A stretch of DNA of 64,000 nucleotides from Demequina sp. NBRC 110056 (lineage in GTDB: Bacteria; Actinomycetota; Actinomycetes; Actinomycetales; Demequinaceae): assembly GCF_002090155.1 (NCBI RefSeq), contig NZ_BBRM01000003.1:1-64000 (forward strand). Reading direction: 5' to 3'. Within the stretch, counting starts at the first letter, position 1, and every line of letters begins with the position of its first letter. The position numbers and the translations under genes were made by a program. Below are positions 8,138 to 16,641 of this stretch, piece by piece. The notes beneath the pieces were generated by a model, which was not told the DNA's origin, made no database searches, and saw nothing but the letters and a program-made list of their open reading frames with translations.

Positions 8138-9232
8138 ATGGATCGACCCGCCGCCCGTCCCGAGCCCCGCCCCGCGGTGGCCGCCCTGCCGCGCTACGTC
8201 CCGGGCGCCCGCGGCGCCGCGGACGGCCCGCCGCCGGTGAAGCTGTCCTCGAACGAGAGCCCGTACCCGCCCCTGCCGTCGGTCGCGCAGGCCGTCGCGG
8301 CCGCGGGCGAGGTGGCCCACCGCTACCCCGACATGTTCGCGGTCGAGCTGCACGAGCGCATCGGCGCCTTCCTCGGCCTGAGCGCGGAGTCCGTCGCCGT
8401 GGGCGGAGGCTCGGTCGCGGCGCTCCACCACGTCCTCCAGGCCTACACCGGCGCCGGCGACGAGGTGATCTTCGCGTGGCGCAGCTTCGAGGCATACCCG
8501 ATCCTCACGCAGGTGGCCGGGGCCACCGCCGTGCCCGTGCCGCTCACCGAGGACGGCCGCCACGACCTCGACGCGATGGCGGCCGCGATCACTGAGCGCA
8601 CCAAGGTCATCCTGCTGTGCTCGCCCAACAACCCCACGGGCCCGACGCTGCGCACCGCCGAGGTCGAGGGCTTCCTCGCGCACGTGCCGAGCCGGGTGCT
8701 GGTGGTGCTCGACGAGGCGTACGTCGAGTTCGTCCGCGACCCCGACGTGATCGACGGGCGCGCGGCGCTCGACCGCCACCCGAACCTGCTCATCGCCCGC
8801 ACCTTCTCGAAGGCGTACGGACTGGCCGGGCTTCGCGTCGGCTACGTCGCCGGCGACGCCGAACTCATCGCACCGGTCCGCTCGTGCGTCACCCCGTTCT
8901 CGGTGTCCGCGCCGGCCCAGACCGCGGCGATCGTCTCGCTCGACGCTCGCGACGAGCTGCTGGAGCGCGTCGAGGCCGTCGTCGCCGAGCGCGGACGGGT
9001 GGCCGATGCGCTCGCCGAGCTCGGGTGGACCGTCCCCGACCCGCAGGGCAACTTCGTGTGGCTCGCCGCGGGCGAGCGCACCGCCGAGATCGCCGCGGCC
9101 CTCGCCGCCGCGGAGCCCGCGGTGCTCGTGCGCCCGTTCGCCGGGGAAGGGATCCGGGTCACGATCGGCACCCGCGACGAGAACGACGCCATGCTCGCGG
9201 CGCTCGCGTCGCTCGGGGCGAACGCGAGCTGA
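8138..9232 (+). CDS. hisC: Histidinol-phosphate/aromatic aminotransferase
   Basis: PLP-dependent fold-type I aminotransferase, 364 residues. Visible motifs are KLSSNESPYPP near the N-terminus, CSPNNPTGP, VVLDEAYVEF and the PLP lysine in ARTFSKAYGLAGLRVGY, plus the phosphate-binding arginine region near the C-terminus (GIRVTIGTRDEN). Family members make histidinol phosphate or transaminate phenylpyruvate (Pat). No other histidine gene is nearby, whereas pheA for the phenylpyruvate step is at 28888, so an aromatic aminotransferase role is as likely as HisC. The gene is probably monocistronic, with its own promoter in 8064-8137. Confidence 0.88.
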   Translation: MDRPAARPEPRPAVAALPRYVPGARGAADGPPPVKLSSNESPYPPLPSVAQAVAAAGEVAHRYPDMFAVELHERIGAFLGLSAESVAVGGGSVAALHHVLQAYTGAGDEVIFAWRSFEAYPILTQVAGATAVPVPLTEDGRHDLDAMAAAITERTKVILLCSPNNPTGPTLRTAEVEGFLAHVPSRVLVVLDEAYVEFVRDPDVIDGRAALDRHPNLLIARTFSKAYGLAGLRVGYVAGDAELIAPVRSCVTPFSVSAPAQTAAIVSLDARDELLERVEAVVAERGRVADALAELGWTVPDPQGNFVWLAAGERTAEIAAALAAAEPAVLVRPFAGEGIRVTIGTRDENDAMLAALASLGANAS

Positions 9233-9268
9233 CGTGGTCGCAATTCTCGTTCTCGGGCACGCCGCTGG

Positions 9269-9274
9269 TAACGT
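9269..9274 (+). promoter_or_regulatory. Probable -10 element (TAACGT) of the ABC exporter operon
   Basis: TAACGT lies 56 bases before the GTG at 9331, giving a leader of about 50 bases that contains the AAGGAG ribosome binding site at 9321-9326. Confidence 0.4.
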
Positions 9275-9330
9275 GGTCGCGCCTGTGTCCCGCGGGAATC
9301 TCCGCTGAGGACCTGTTTCCAAGGAGACGT

Positions 9331-10188
9331 GTGACTTCCACCGACCTCGAGGCGCTGGCGAGCGAGAACGGCCTGGAGCGCGTCGGCGCTCGGCCGCCGC
9401 TGCACCGCTACCTCGCCGACGCCTGGCGTCGCCGCGACTTCGCGGCCACCCTCGCGCGCTACCGCCTGCAGGCGTCGATGTCCGAGAACCGCCTCGGCAT
9501 GGGCTGGGTCGTGCTCCGGCCCATCCTCAACGCAGCGCTGTTCGGCACCATCTTCGGCATCATCATGCCCTCGGACACCAGGCCCGATAACTTCGTACCG
9601 TTCCTCGTCGTCGGCTTCTTCATCTTCGAGTACTTCTCGAAGAGCCTGTCCGGCGGCGCGAACTCGATCGTCGGCTCCAAGTCGCTGGTCAGAAGCCTGA
9701 CGTTCCCGCGCATCCTGCTGCCGGTCGCGATCGTCATTCGGCAGTTCCTCGAGCTGATCCCCATGCTCATCGTGATGATGGTGATCCTCATCCTGCTGGG
9801 CGAGCCCATCACGTGGTGGTGGCTCATGCTGGTCCCCGTCATGCTGCTGATGACGATGTTCAACGCCGGCATCGCCCTCATCACCGCGCGCCTCACGGTG
9901 CACGTGCGGGACCTGTCGCAGATCATCCCGCTGGTGTCCCGCGTGGTCTTCTACACCTCGGGCATCTTCTTCGACCTCGAGCGCGTGCTCGCGGACCAGC
10001 CCGACCTGCTGATGCTCGCCCGCCTCAACCCGGTGCACGACTTCATCGCGCTGGTGCGCGGCTACATGGTCTCGGGCAACCCCATCGAGCCGTTCATGTG
10101 GTGGATCGCGATCGCCTCCGCCGTCGTGACCTTCACCTTCGGCATCGTGTACTTCTGGAAGGCCGAGGAGAGGTACGGACGTGACTGA
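9331..10188 (+). CDS. ABC-2 type polysaccharide/teichoic acid export permease
   Basis: Integral membrane component of an exporter that moves lipid-linked polysaccharide or teichoic acid across the cytoplasmic membrane (TagG/Wzm family). The 285-residue protein has a cytoplasmic N-terminus with the family's LARYRLQASMSENRLGMGWVVLRPIL region and about six membrane segments. GTG 9331 follows AAGGAG at 9321-9326. The gene overlaps its ATPase partner by eight bases. No glycosyltransferase cluster is adjacent, so the exported polymer is unknown. Confidence 0.9.
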   Translation: MTSTDLEALASENGLERVGARPPLHRYLADAWRRRDFAATLARYRLQASMSENRLGMGWVVLRPILNAALFGTIFGIIMPSDTRPDNFVPFLVVGFFIFEYFSKSLSGGANSIVGSKSLVRSLTFPRILLPVAIVIRQFLELIPMLIVMMVILILLGEPITWWWLMLVPVMLLMTMFNAGIALITARLTVHVRDLSQIIPLVSRVVFYTSGIFFDLERVLADQPDLLMLARLNPVHDFIALVRGYMVSGNPIEPFMWWIAIASAVVTFTFGIVYFWKAEERYGRD

Positions 10189-10924
10189 CACCGCGACCAG
10201 CCGCCCCACGGTGATCGTGGACGACCTCCACATCAAGTACAAGACCTTCGCCTCGGGCAAGGCCGCCAACTCCACCCGCGCGCTGCTGCAGCGTCAGCGC
10301 GGCGTGCGCGTCGTGCACGCGGTCAAGGGCGTGTCGTTCGTGGCCCGCGAGGGCGAGTCGATCGGCGTCATCGGCCACAACGGCTCGGGCAAGTCCAGCC
10401 TCATGCGCTCGATCGCGGGCCTGCAGCAGCCGGCGAGCGGCAGCGTGTACGCGTCGAGCCAGCCCGCCCTGCTGGGCGTCAACGCAGCCCTGCTGGGCGA
10501 CCTGTCGGGCGGCAAGAACGTCATCCTCGGCTCCCTCGCGCTCGGCCACTCGCGCGCCGAGGCCGAGGAGAACTACCAGGAGATCGTGGACTTCTCCGGA
10601 CTCGAGGAGTTCATCGACCTGCCGATGAAGACCTACTCCTCCGGCATGGCCGCGCGCCTGCGGTTCTCGATCGCCGTGTCGCGCGACCACCGCATCCTGC
10701 TGGTCGACGAGGCGCTCGCGGTGGGCGACAAGGAGTTCCGCGCCAAGTCCGAGGCCCGCATCCGCGAGCTGCGCGACCAGGCCGGAACGGTGTTCCTCGT
10801 GAGCCACTCGATGCGCTCGATCCTCGACACCTGCTCGCGGGTCATCTGGATCGATCACGGCAACCTCAAGATGGACGGCGACCCCCAGGAGGTCGTCGAC
10901 GCGTACCAGGCGTCGAAGAACTGA
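10181..10924 (+). CDS. ABC exporter ATP-binding protein (TagH/Wzt type)
   Basis: 247-residue nucleotide-binding subunit that powers the permease just upstream. Walker A is IGHNGSGKSS, the signature region is MKTYSSGMAARLRFSIAV, Walker B is HRILLVDEALAVGD, and the switch histidine is in LVSHSMRSIL. The YSSGMxxRLxF form and the VDEALAVGD stretch are typical of the polysaccharide and teichoic acid exporters. It lacks the C-terminal carbohydrate-binding extension of Wzt proteins, so it resembles short TagH/RfbE types. Start GTG 10181 overlaps the permease. Confidence 0.92.
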   Translation: MTDTATSRPTVIVDDLHIKYKTFASGKAANSTRALLQRQRGVRVVHAVKGVSFVAREGESIGVIGHNGSGKSSLMRSIAGLQQPASGSVYASSQPALLGVNAALLGDLSGGKNVILGSLALGHSRAEAEENYQEIVDFSGLEEFIDLPMKTYSSGMAARLRFSIAVSRDHRILLVDEALAVGDKEFRAKSEARIRELRDQAGTVFLVSHSMRSILDTCSRVIWIDHGNLKMDGDPQEVVDAYQASKN

Positions 10925-10936
10925 CTCGGTTGCAAC

Positions 10937-10966
10937 CTACGGTTCCGTAGCCTACGCTGGCGTAAG
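10937..10966. promoter_or_regulatory. Overlapping dyads, possible repressor operator of the 2-oxoacid dehydrogenase operon
   Basis: Three interleaved inverted repeats: CTACGG-TT-CCGTAG (10937-10950), CGTAG-C-CTACG (10946-10956) and TACGC-TG-GCGTA (10953-10964). They lie 44-73 bases upstream of the E1alpha GTG. The TACGC-GCGTA type of dyad is common for TetR-family regulators in actinobacteria; the regulator itself is not in the window. Confidence 0.5.
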
Positions 10967-11009
10967 TTAGCGAAGGCGGGTGTGCGCACCCGCGGAACCT
11001 GGAGGCCCC

Positions 11010-12140
11010 GTGGACACCACTGGTCCGCTCTCCTCCGATGGCCTCGTCCAGCTCCTCACCCCGAGCGGCGAGCGCATCGGCCACGAGCAGTTCGACGCCT
11101 ACGCGTCCCATCTGACCGCTCACGACCTGCGCGCGTTCTGGCGCGACATGACGGTGCTGCGCGCGTTCGACATGGAGGCCACGAGCCTCCAGCGCCAGGG
11201 CGAGCTCGGGCTCTGGGTGCAGTCGTGGGGGCAGGAGGCAGCCCAGATCGGGTCGGGCCACGCCCTGCGCGAGCCCGACTTCGTCTTCCCCAGCTACCGC
11301 GAGCACGGCGTCGCGCTGACCCGGGACGTCGACCTGGTCGAGATCCTGCGGATCTTCCGCGGCCTGCAGCACGGCGCGTGGAACCCCGCCGACCACGGCT
11401 TCCACCTGTACTCGCTCGTCATCGGCACCCACGCGCTGCACGCCACCGGCTACGCCATGGCGATGGACCGCGACGGGCTGGTCGCCAGCGGCACCCCGGC
11501 CGCCGACGGCGCGGTGGTCGCGTACTTCGGCGACGGCGCCACCTCCCAGGGCGACGTCAGCGAGGCGATGGTGTTCGCCGCGGTGAACAACGCGCCCGTC
11601 GTGTTCTTCGTCCAGAACAACCAGTTCGCCATCTCCGAGCCCGCCACCCGCCAGTCGCGCGTGCCCATCGCGGACCGCGGCAAGGGCTTCGGCATCCCCT
11701 CGGTGCGCGTCGACGGCAACGACGTGATCGCGAGCCACGCCGTCACACGCTGGGCGCTCGAGCACGCGCGGTCGGGGCAGGGCCCCGTGCTCATCGAGGC
11801 CTTCACCTATCGGCGCGGGGCCCACACGACCTCGGACGACCCGACCCGCTACCGCTCCAAGGCGCAGGAGGAGTACTGGGCCGAGCGCGACCCGATCGCC
11901 CGCCTCGACGCCTATTTGACCAGCACCGGCGAGCTGACCGACGAGTTCCGGGCCCAGGTCGCCGCCGAGTGCAAGGCGCTCGGCGAGCGCACCCGCACCA
12001 CGGTGCGCAGCTGGTCCAAGCCCGCCACCGCCACGATGTTCGACCACGTCTACGCCCTGCCCCACGCCACCGTGGAGGCCGAGAGGGCGTGGTTCGAGCG
12101 CTACGAGAGCTCCTTCGAGGACCTGGAGGCCGCACGATGA
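11010..12140 (+). CDS. 2-oxoacid dehydrogenase E1 component, alpha subunit (branched-chain or pyruvate)
   Basis: Thiamine-diphosphate-dependent decarboxylating subunit, 376 residues, acting with E1beta and E2 encoded next. The TPP-binding motif runs from FGDGATSQGDVSEAM to FFVQNNQFAIS (GDG...NN). The conserved SYREHGVAL and the phosphorylation-loop-like YRRGAHTTSDDP are present. GTG 11010 is chosen because GGAGG sits at 11001-11005; a GTG at 10980 would add ten residues. Micrococcales usually use AceE for pyruvate, so branched-chain 2-oxoacid dehydrogenase (supplying iso/anteiso fatty acid primers) is the better guess. No E3 gene follows. Confidence 0.88.
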   Translation: MDTTGPLSSDGLVQLLTPSGERIGHEQFDAYASHLTAHDLRAFWRDMTVLRAFDMEATSLQRQGELGLWVQSWGQEAAQIGSGHALREPDFVFPSYREHGVALTRDVDLVEILRIFRGLQHGAWNPADHGFHLYSLVIGTHALHATGYAMAMDRDGLVASGTPAADGAVVAYFGDGATSQGDVSEAMVFAAVNNAPVVFFVQNNQFAISEPATRQSRVPIADRGKGFGIPSVRVDGNDVIASHAVTRWALEHARSGQGPVLIEAFTYRRGAHTTSDDPTRYRSKAQEEYWAERDPIARLDAYLTSTGELTDEFRAQVAAECKALGERTRTTVRSWSKPATATMFDHVYALPHATVEAERAWFERYESSFEDLEAAR

Positions 12141-13204
12141 CCGCCACGATCGAGCGGCCCTCAGCGGGCGCATCGGCCCTTCCGCCCGCCCCGACCACGC
12201 TCACGATGGCGGGCGCGATCAACGCCGGGCTGCGCGCGGCGATGGACCGCGACCCCAAGGTCCTGCTCATGGGCGAGGACATCGGCGCGCTCGGCGGCGT
12301 GTTCCGCGTCACCGACGGGCTCCACAAGGACTTCGGCGACGACCGCGTGATCGACACCCCGCTCGCGGAGTCCGGCATCGTCGGCACCGCGATCGGCATG
12401 GCGATGCGCGGCTACCGCTCCGTCATCGAGATCCAGTTCGACGGCTTCATCTTCCCGGCGTACGACCAGATCACCACCCAGCTCGCGAAGATGCACTACC
12501 GGTCGCAGGGCCAGATCACGCTGCCGATCGTCATCCGCGTGCCGTTCGCGGGCGGCATCGGCGCGGTCGAGCACCACTCCGAGAGCCCCGAGGCGCTGTT
12601 CGCGCACACGGCCGGCCTGCGCATCGTCTCCCCGGCGACGCCGCAGGACGCCTACGACCTCATCCAGCAGTCGATCGCGTGCCCCGACCCCGTCATGTTC
12701 TTCGAGCCCAAGGCCCGCTACTGGGACAAGGGCGAGGTCGACACCAGCCGCGTCACCGCCCAGCTCGACGCCGCCGACGGCGAGGCCGCCGGCACCGCGG
12801 AGATGGCTCGCGCCCGCGTCGCTCGCGAGGGCTCCGACCTCACGCTGGTCGCGTATGGCCCGACGGTGAGGCTCGCGCTCCAGGCCGCCGAGGTGGCCGC
12901 GAAGGACGGCGTCGACGCGGAGGTCATCGACCTGCGCTCGATCTCCCCGCTCGACTCCGACGCGGTGGTGCGCAGCGCCAAGCGCACCGGTCGCGTGGTC
13001 GTCGTGCACGAGGCCCCCACGAGCTTCGGCTCGGGCGCCGAGCTGTCCGCGCGCGTCACCGAGCAGGCCTTCTTCCACCTGCACGCGCCTGTGCTCCGCG
13101 TCGGCGGCTTCCACACGCCCTACCCTGGAGCCACGTTCGAGCACGACTACCTGCCCTCGCTCGATCGCGTCCTCGACGCGGTCGACCGGGTCATGCAGCA
13201 CTAA
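12137..13204 (+). CDS. 2-oxoacid dehydrogenase E1 component, beta subunit
   Basis: 355 residues. Partners E1alpha to form the alpha2beta2 decarboxylase. Visible features are LLMGEDIGALGGVFRVTDGL, the TPP pocket region VIDTPLAESGIVG, QFDGFIFPAYDQI and the C-terminal transketolase domain with DAEVIDLRSISPLD and VVHEAPTSFGSGAEL. The ATG at 12137 overlaps the E1alpha stop by four bases (ATGA), so the pair is coupled. An Ala/Pro-rich N-terminal extension of about 20 residues precedes the domain. Confidence 0.9.
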   Translation: MTATIERPSAGASALPPAPTTLTMAGAINAGLRAAMDRDPKVLLMGEDIGALGGVFRVTDGLHKDFGDDRVIDTPLAESGIVGTAIGMAMRGYRSVIEIQFDGFIFPAYDQITTQLAKMHYRSQGQITLPIVIRVPFAGGIGAVEHHSESPEALFAHTAGLRIVSPATPQDAYDLIQQSIACPDPVMFFEPKARYWDKGEVDTSRVTAQLDAADGEAAGTAEMARARVAREGSDLTLVAYGPTVRLALQAAEVAAKDGVDAEVIDLRSISPLDSDAVVRSAKRTGRVVVVHEAPTSFGSGAELSARVTEQAFFHLHAPVLRVGGFHTPYPGATFEHDYLPSLDRVLDAVDRVMQH

Positions 13205-13213
13205 GGAGCGCGC

Positions 13214-14635
13214 GTGCCCACCTTCCAGCAGTTCACCATGCCCGATGCGGGCGAGGGCCTCACCGAGGCGGACATCATCACGTGGATGGTGGGCCCCGGC
13301 GACACGGTCGAGGTCAACCAGCCCATCGTCGAGATCGAGACCGCGAAGTCCCTGGTCGAGCTCCCGTGCCCGTTCGACGGCGTCGTGTCCCGGCTGCTCG
13401 CCCAGGAGGGCGAGACGGTGGACGTGGGCGCGCCCATCCTCGAGGTGGACGTGGACCCGAACGGCGAGGCACCGGCGGAGCCCGCGCCGTCCGCGGACGC
13501 CGCGACCGCTCCCGCTGCTGCACCGGCTGCGGCGCCCGCGAGCCCTGCCCACGACGTTCCCGCACAGGACGCGCCCGTCCCCAGCGCCGATGCGGCCGCC
13601 GGGTCGAGCTCGGACGAGGGTTCGGGTGCGGTGCTCGTGGGGTACGGGGTGCGTGCCGGGTCCGCGCAGCGACGCCCGCGCAACGCCGATGCGCTCGAGC
13701 CCGTCGGCGGCGCGCAGGACCTGGGCGACTACCCGGTCCTCGCCAAGCCCCCGGTGCGCAAGCTGGCGCGCGACCTCGGCGTCGACCTCACCACCGTCAC
13801 GCCTTCGGGCCCCGGCGGCCTGGTGACGCGCGAGGACGTCGAGCAGCATGTGAAGGCCACCGCGGCCCAGACGCTCGCCACCTACCCCGGCGACGACCAG
13901 CCGTGGCTCGAGACCGGCACGACCCAGGGCGACGGCCGCACCACGCGCGTGCCGGTGAAGTCGGTGCGCAAGCGCACGGCGGAGGCCATGGTGCAGTCCG
14001 CCTTCACCGCGCCCCACGTCACCGAGTTCCACACCGTCGACGTCACCGAGACCATGAACCTGGTCGCGAAGCTCAAGCAGGACCGCGACTTCCAGGACGT
14101 GCGCGTGACTCCGCTGCTGATCGTCGCGAAGGCGCTGCTGCTCGCGGTGCGCCGCCACCCGGAGATCAACGCCGCGTGGGACGAAGACGCGCAGGAGATC
14201 GTCTACAAGCACTACGTCAACCTCGGCATCGCCGCGTCCACGCCGCGCGGCCTCGTCGTGCCGAACATCAAGGACGCGCACCGCCTGCCGCTGCACGCGC
14301 TCGCGGTCGAGCTCCAGCACCTCACCGCCGAGGCGCGCGCGGGCAAGCTGCCTCCCGCCGCGATGACCGACGGCACGATCACCATCACGAACGTCGGCGC
14401 GCTCGGCATCGACACCGGAACCCCGATCCTCAACCCTGGCGAGGCCGCGATCCTCGCGTTCGGCGCCGTGCGCCAGCAGCCGTGGGTCCACGAGGGTGAG
14501 ATCAAGGTCAGGTGGGTGACGCAGCTCGCGCTGAGCTTCGACCACCGCCTCGTCGACGGCGAGCTGGGCGCCCGCGTGCTGTACGACGTCGGCCGGGTCA
14601 TGGAGGACCCGGCGCAGGGACTCGTCTGGGCGTGA
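13214..14635 (+). CDS. Dihydrolipoamide acyltransferase (E2) of the 2-oxoacid dehydrogenase complex
   Basis: 473 residues in the classic E2 order: one N-terminal lipoyl domain (residues 1-80, lipoylated lysine in IETAKSLVEL), an Ala/Pro linker, a peripheral subunit-binding domain (about 178-215, AKPPVRKLARDLGVDLTTV) and a catalytic acyltransferase domain ending with the active-site block SFDHRLVDGELGARVL (HxxxDG). GTG 13214 is preceded by AAGGAG at 13203. It transfers the acyl group made by E1 to CoA. The stop overlaps the next GTG by four bases. Confidence 0.92.
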   Translation: MPTFQQFTMPDAGEGLTEADIITWMVGPGDTVEVNQPIVEIETAKSLVELPCPFDGVVSRLLAQEGETVDVGAPILEVDVDPNGEAPAEPAPSADAATAPAAAPAAAPASPAHDVPAQDAPVPSADAAAGSSSDEGSGAVLVGYGVRAGSAQRRPRNADALEPVGGAQDLGDYPVLAKPPVRKLARDLGVDLTTVTPSGPGGLVTREDVEQHVKATAAQTLATYPGDDQPWLETGTTQGDGRTTRVPVKSVRKRTAEAMVQSAFTAPHVTEFHTVDVTETMNLVAKLKQDRDFQDVRVTPLLIVAKALLLAVRRHPEINAAWDEDAQEIVYKHYVNLGIAASTPRGLVVPNIKDAHRLPLHALAVELQHLTAEARAGKLPPAAMTDGTITITNVGALGIDTGTPILNPGEAAILAFGAVRQQPWVHEGEIKVRWVTQLALSFDHRLVDGELGARVLYDVGRVMEDPAQGLVWA

Positions 14636-16026
14636 CCGGCTCCGGACCGGCGGAGGACCCGCCGGCCCTGGCCGTGCCCGTGCCCGCGACCGTCGACGGT
14701 CCGGTCGCGGTGCCCCGCGCGGGTGAACCGGCCCCGGAGGGTTCCGGCGACGCCGGCATCGGCCACGGCGCGCCGCCAGGCTCCAAGGGCCGCGTCGCGG
14801 TGCTGGGCTCGGCTCAGCTGGTCGCCGGCATCGGCGTCGCGTCGGCGGTGTCCGTGGGTGGCCTCCTGGCCGAGGCGATCTCGGGCACGGCCGCCTACGC
14901 GGGGTTGCCGCAGACCGGCAGCGTGCTCGGCGCAGCGCTCATGGCCGTCCCCCTCGCCCGTCTCGCGGGCCGCGCCGGACGCCGCCCCGCGCTCGCGCTG
15001 GGCTTCGCGCTCGCTGCGGTCGGCGCCGGGGTGGCGCTGACCTCGGCCGCCGTCGAGAGCCTCGTGCTGCTCGTGCTCGGCTGCCTGCTCGTGGGCGCCG
15101 GCATGGCCGCCGGCCTGCAGGCGCGTTTCGCCGCCACGGACGGCGTGGCCGACCGGCATCGCGGCGTGGTGCTGTCGATCGTGGTGTGGGCGAGCTCGAT
15201 CGGCGCGATCCTGGGCCCCAACCTCATCGAGCCCGGCGCGGCGCTGGGGACGCGGCTCGGGATCCTGCCGCTCGGCGGCCCCTGGATCTTCGCGTGCGTG
15301 GCCCTGCTGATCGCGGCCGGCGTGGTGCTCGTGGGGCTGCGCGGGACGCGGCCCGCCACGCCGCCGGCGAAGAGGCGGATCCTCGACACCGTTCGCGCGA
15401 CCTGGGCGCACCCGTCGGGACGGCTGGGCCTGGTCGCGATGGCCACGGGTCATGCCGTGATGGTGGGTGTCATGGCCATGAGCAGCGTCCACCTGCACGG
15501 CCACGGCTCAAGCCTGCGGTTCATCGGCCTCGTCATCAGCGCGCACGTGGCCGGGATGTATCTACTCGCTCCCGTGTTCGGCTGGCTCGCGGACCGCCGC
15601 GGAGCCGGCTGGGTGGTGGGGCTCGGCGCGGTGACGCTGCTGGTCGGGTGCGCGGGCACCGCGGCGTCCGGTTGGGTGGACGCCGGGCACGGCTCGCACC
15701 GCACCGCGGAGGCGCTCGCGACGGCGGGACTCGTCCTCATCGGCCTCGGCTGGTCCGCGGTGACCGTGGCGGCCGCGACGCTCATCGCGGTGCTGTCGCA
15801 CCACGGCCGCGCCGCGCCCACGGACGTCCAGGGCGTCGCCGACCTCACCATGGGACTGGCGGGCGCGACCGCCGGGATCCTGTCGGGCGTCGCCCTCGCG
15901 GGTCTGGGCTACGCCGGGCTCTCCGCGGCGGGGGCGATCCTGCTCCTCCCGCTCGTCGCGCTGCTCGCGAGCGGAAGGCGCGCGCGACGGCGCGGTGACG
16001 CTGCCGGCGAGCCCGCGAAGGTCTAG
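14632..16026 (+). CDS. MFS transporter
   Basis: 464-residue major facilitator with a long polar Pro/Ala/Gly-rich N-terminus (about 50 residues) and some 12 hydrophobic segments. The loop 2-3 signature appears as RLAGRAGRRPALALGF and a similar FGWLADRRGAGWVVGLG follows in the second half. Coupled to the E2 gene by GTGA overlap, which suggests co-expression with the dehydrogenase, but the substrate is not deducible; drug or small-organic-acid efflux are both possible. Confidence 0.82.
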   Translation: MTGSGPAEDPPALAVPVPATVDGPVAVPRAGEPAPEGSGDAGIGHGAPPGSKGRVAVLGSAQLVAGIGVASAVSVGGLLAEAISGTAAYAGLPQTGSVLGAALMAVPLARLAGRAGRRPALALGFALAAVGAGVALTSAAVESLVLLVLGCLLVGAGMAAGLQARFAATDGVADRHRGVVLSIVVWASSIGAILGPNLIEPGAALGTRLGILPLGGPWIFACVALLIAAGVVLVGLRGTRPATPPAKRRILDTVRATWAHPSGRLGLVAMATGHAVMVGVMAMSSVHLHGHGSSLRFIGLVISAHVAGMYLLAPVFGWLADRRGAGWVVGLGAVTLLVGCAGTAASGWVDAGHGSHRTAEALATAGLVLIGLGWSAVTVAAATLIAVLSHHGRAAPTDVQGVADLTMGLAGATAGILSGVALAGLGYAGLSAAGAILLLPLVALLASGRRARRRGDAAGEPAKV

Positions 16027-16053
16027 CCTGGCCGCATCCGCGAGGAGGGGCCC

Positions 16054-16563
16054 ATGTCCGAGCAGCCCGAGCACCGCACCAGCTGGATGCCCGACGCGCC
16101 CTCGGGCCTGCCGCCGGTGGACCCCCCGGAGCCCACCGCGCCGTCCGCGACGGCGCCGCCTGCCGCGCCCACGCCCGCGCCACGTCCCGCCTACGCGGCC
16201 GACGACGCCCCCGTCATCGGCAGGCGCGCGCACGTGGCGACGGGCCACCACCAGGAGCAACGCTGGGGCCCCGACCGCTCGCGCGAACGCAACGCCAGCG
16301 CCGTCATCGGCATCGCGCTGTCGGGCATCGGGCTGGCCTCGCTCGCCTCGTGGTTCGCCAGCATCCAGACGCCGCTGCTGCTCATCCTCGGCGCGGCCAT
16401 CGGCGGCATCGTCATGGGGCTGCGCGGCTGGGCCTCCGCACGCAACGGGCTCGCGACCAACGGCGCCCTCGGCATGTGGGCGGCCGTCCTGGGAGGTCTG
16501 ACCATCCTCGGCGTCATCGGCGTCTACGTGCTGGTCATCTTCGCCCTCAGCCAGTGGGTCTGA
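16054..16563 (+). CDS. Small membrane protein, DUF4190-like
   Basis: 169 residues: a Pro-rich disordered first half (to about residue 85), then three hydrophobic segments (AVIGIALSGIGLASLASWF, LLLILGAAIGGIVMGLRGW and LTILGVIGVYVLVIFAL). The pattern of Pro-rich tail and three TM segments with repeated N-G-L-A motif between them is that of the DUF4190 group. A GAGGAGGGG ribosome site lies at 16041-16049, and TAGCCT at 16024-16029 may be its -10. No function is known. Confidence 0.65.
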   Translation: MSEQPEHRTSWMPDAPSGLPPVDPPEPTAPSATAPPAAPTPAPRPAYAADDAPVIGRRAHVATGHHQEQRWGPDRSRERNASAVIGIALSGIGLASLASWFASIQTPLLLILGAAIGGIVMGLRGWASARNGLATNGALGMWAAVLGGLTILGVIGVYVLVIFALSQWV

Positions 16564-16641
16564 CCGCGCCTCCCGAGCAGGTGCCGGCTCGGCGAACCCC
16601 GGACCTCGGCATCCGGGCCCGGGATGCGAGAGCATCGCTCC

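Noticed and set aside
10982..12136. N-terminal extension of the E1beta frame across the whole E1alpha gene
   Set aside because: Recognisable E1beta starts at 12137 with an ATGA overlap; the upstream frame is Arg/Pro/Gly-rich shadow.
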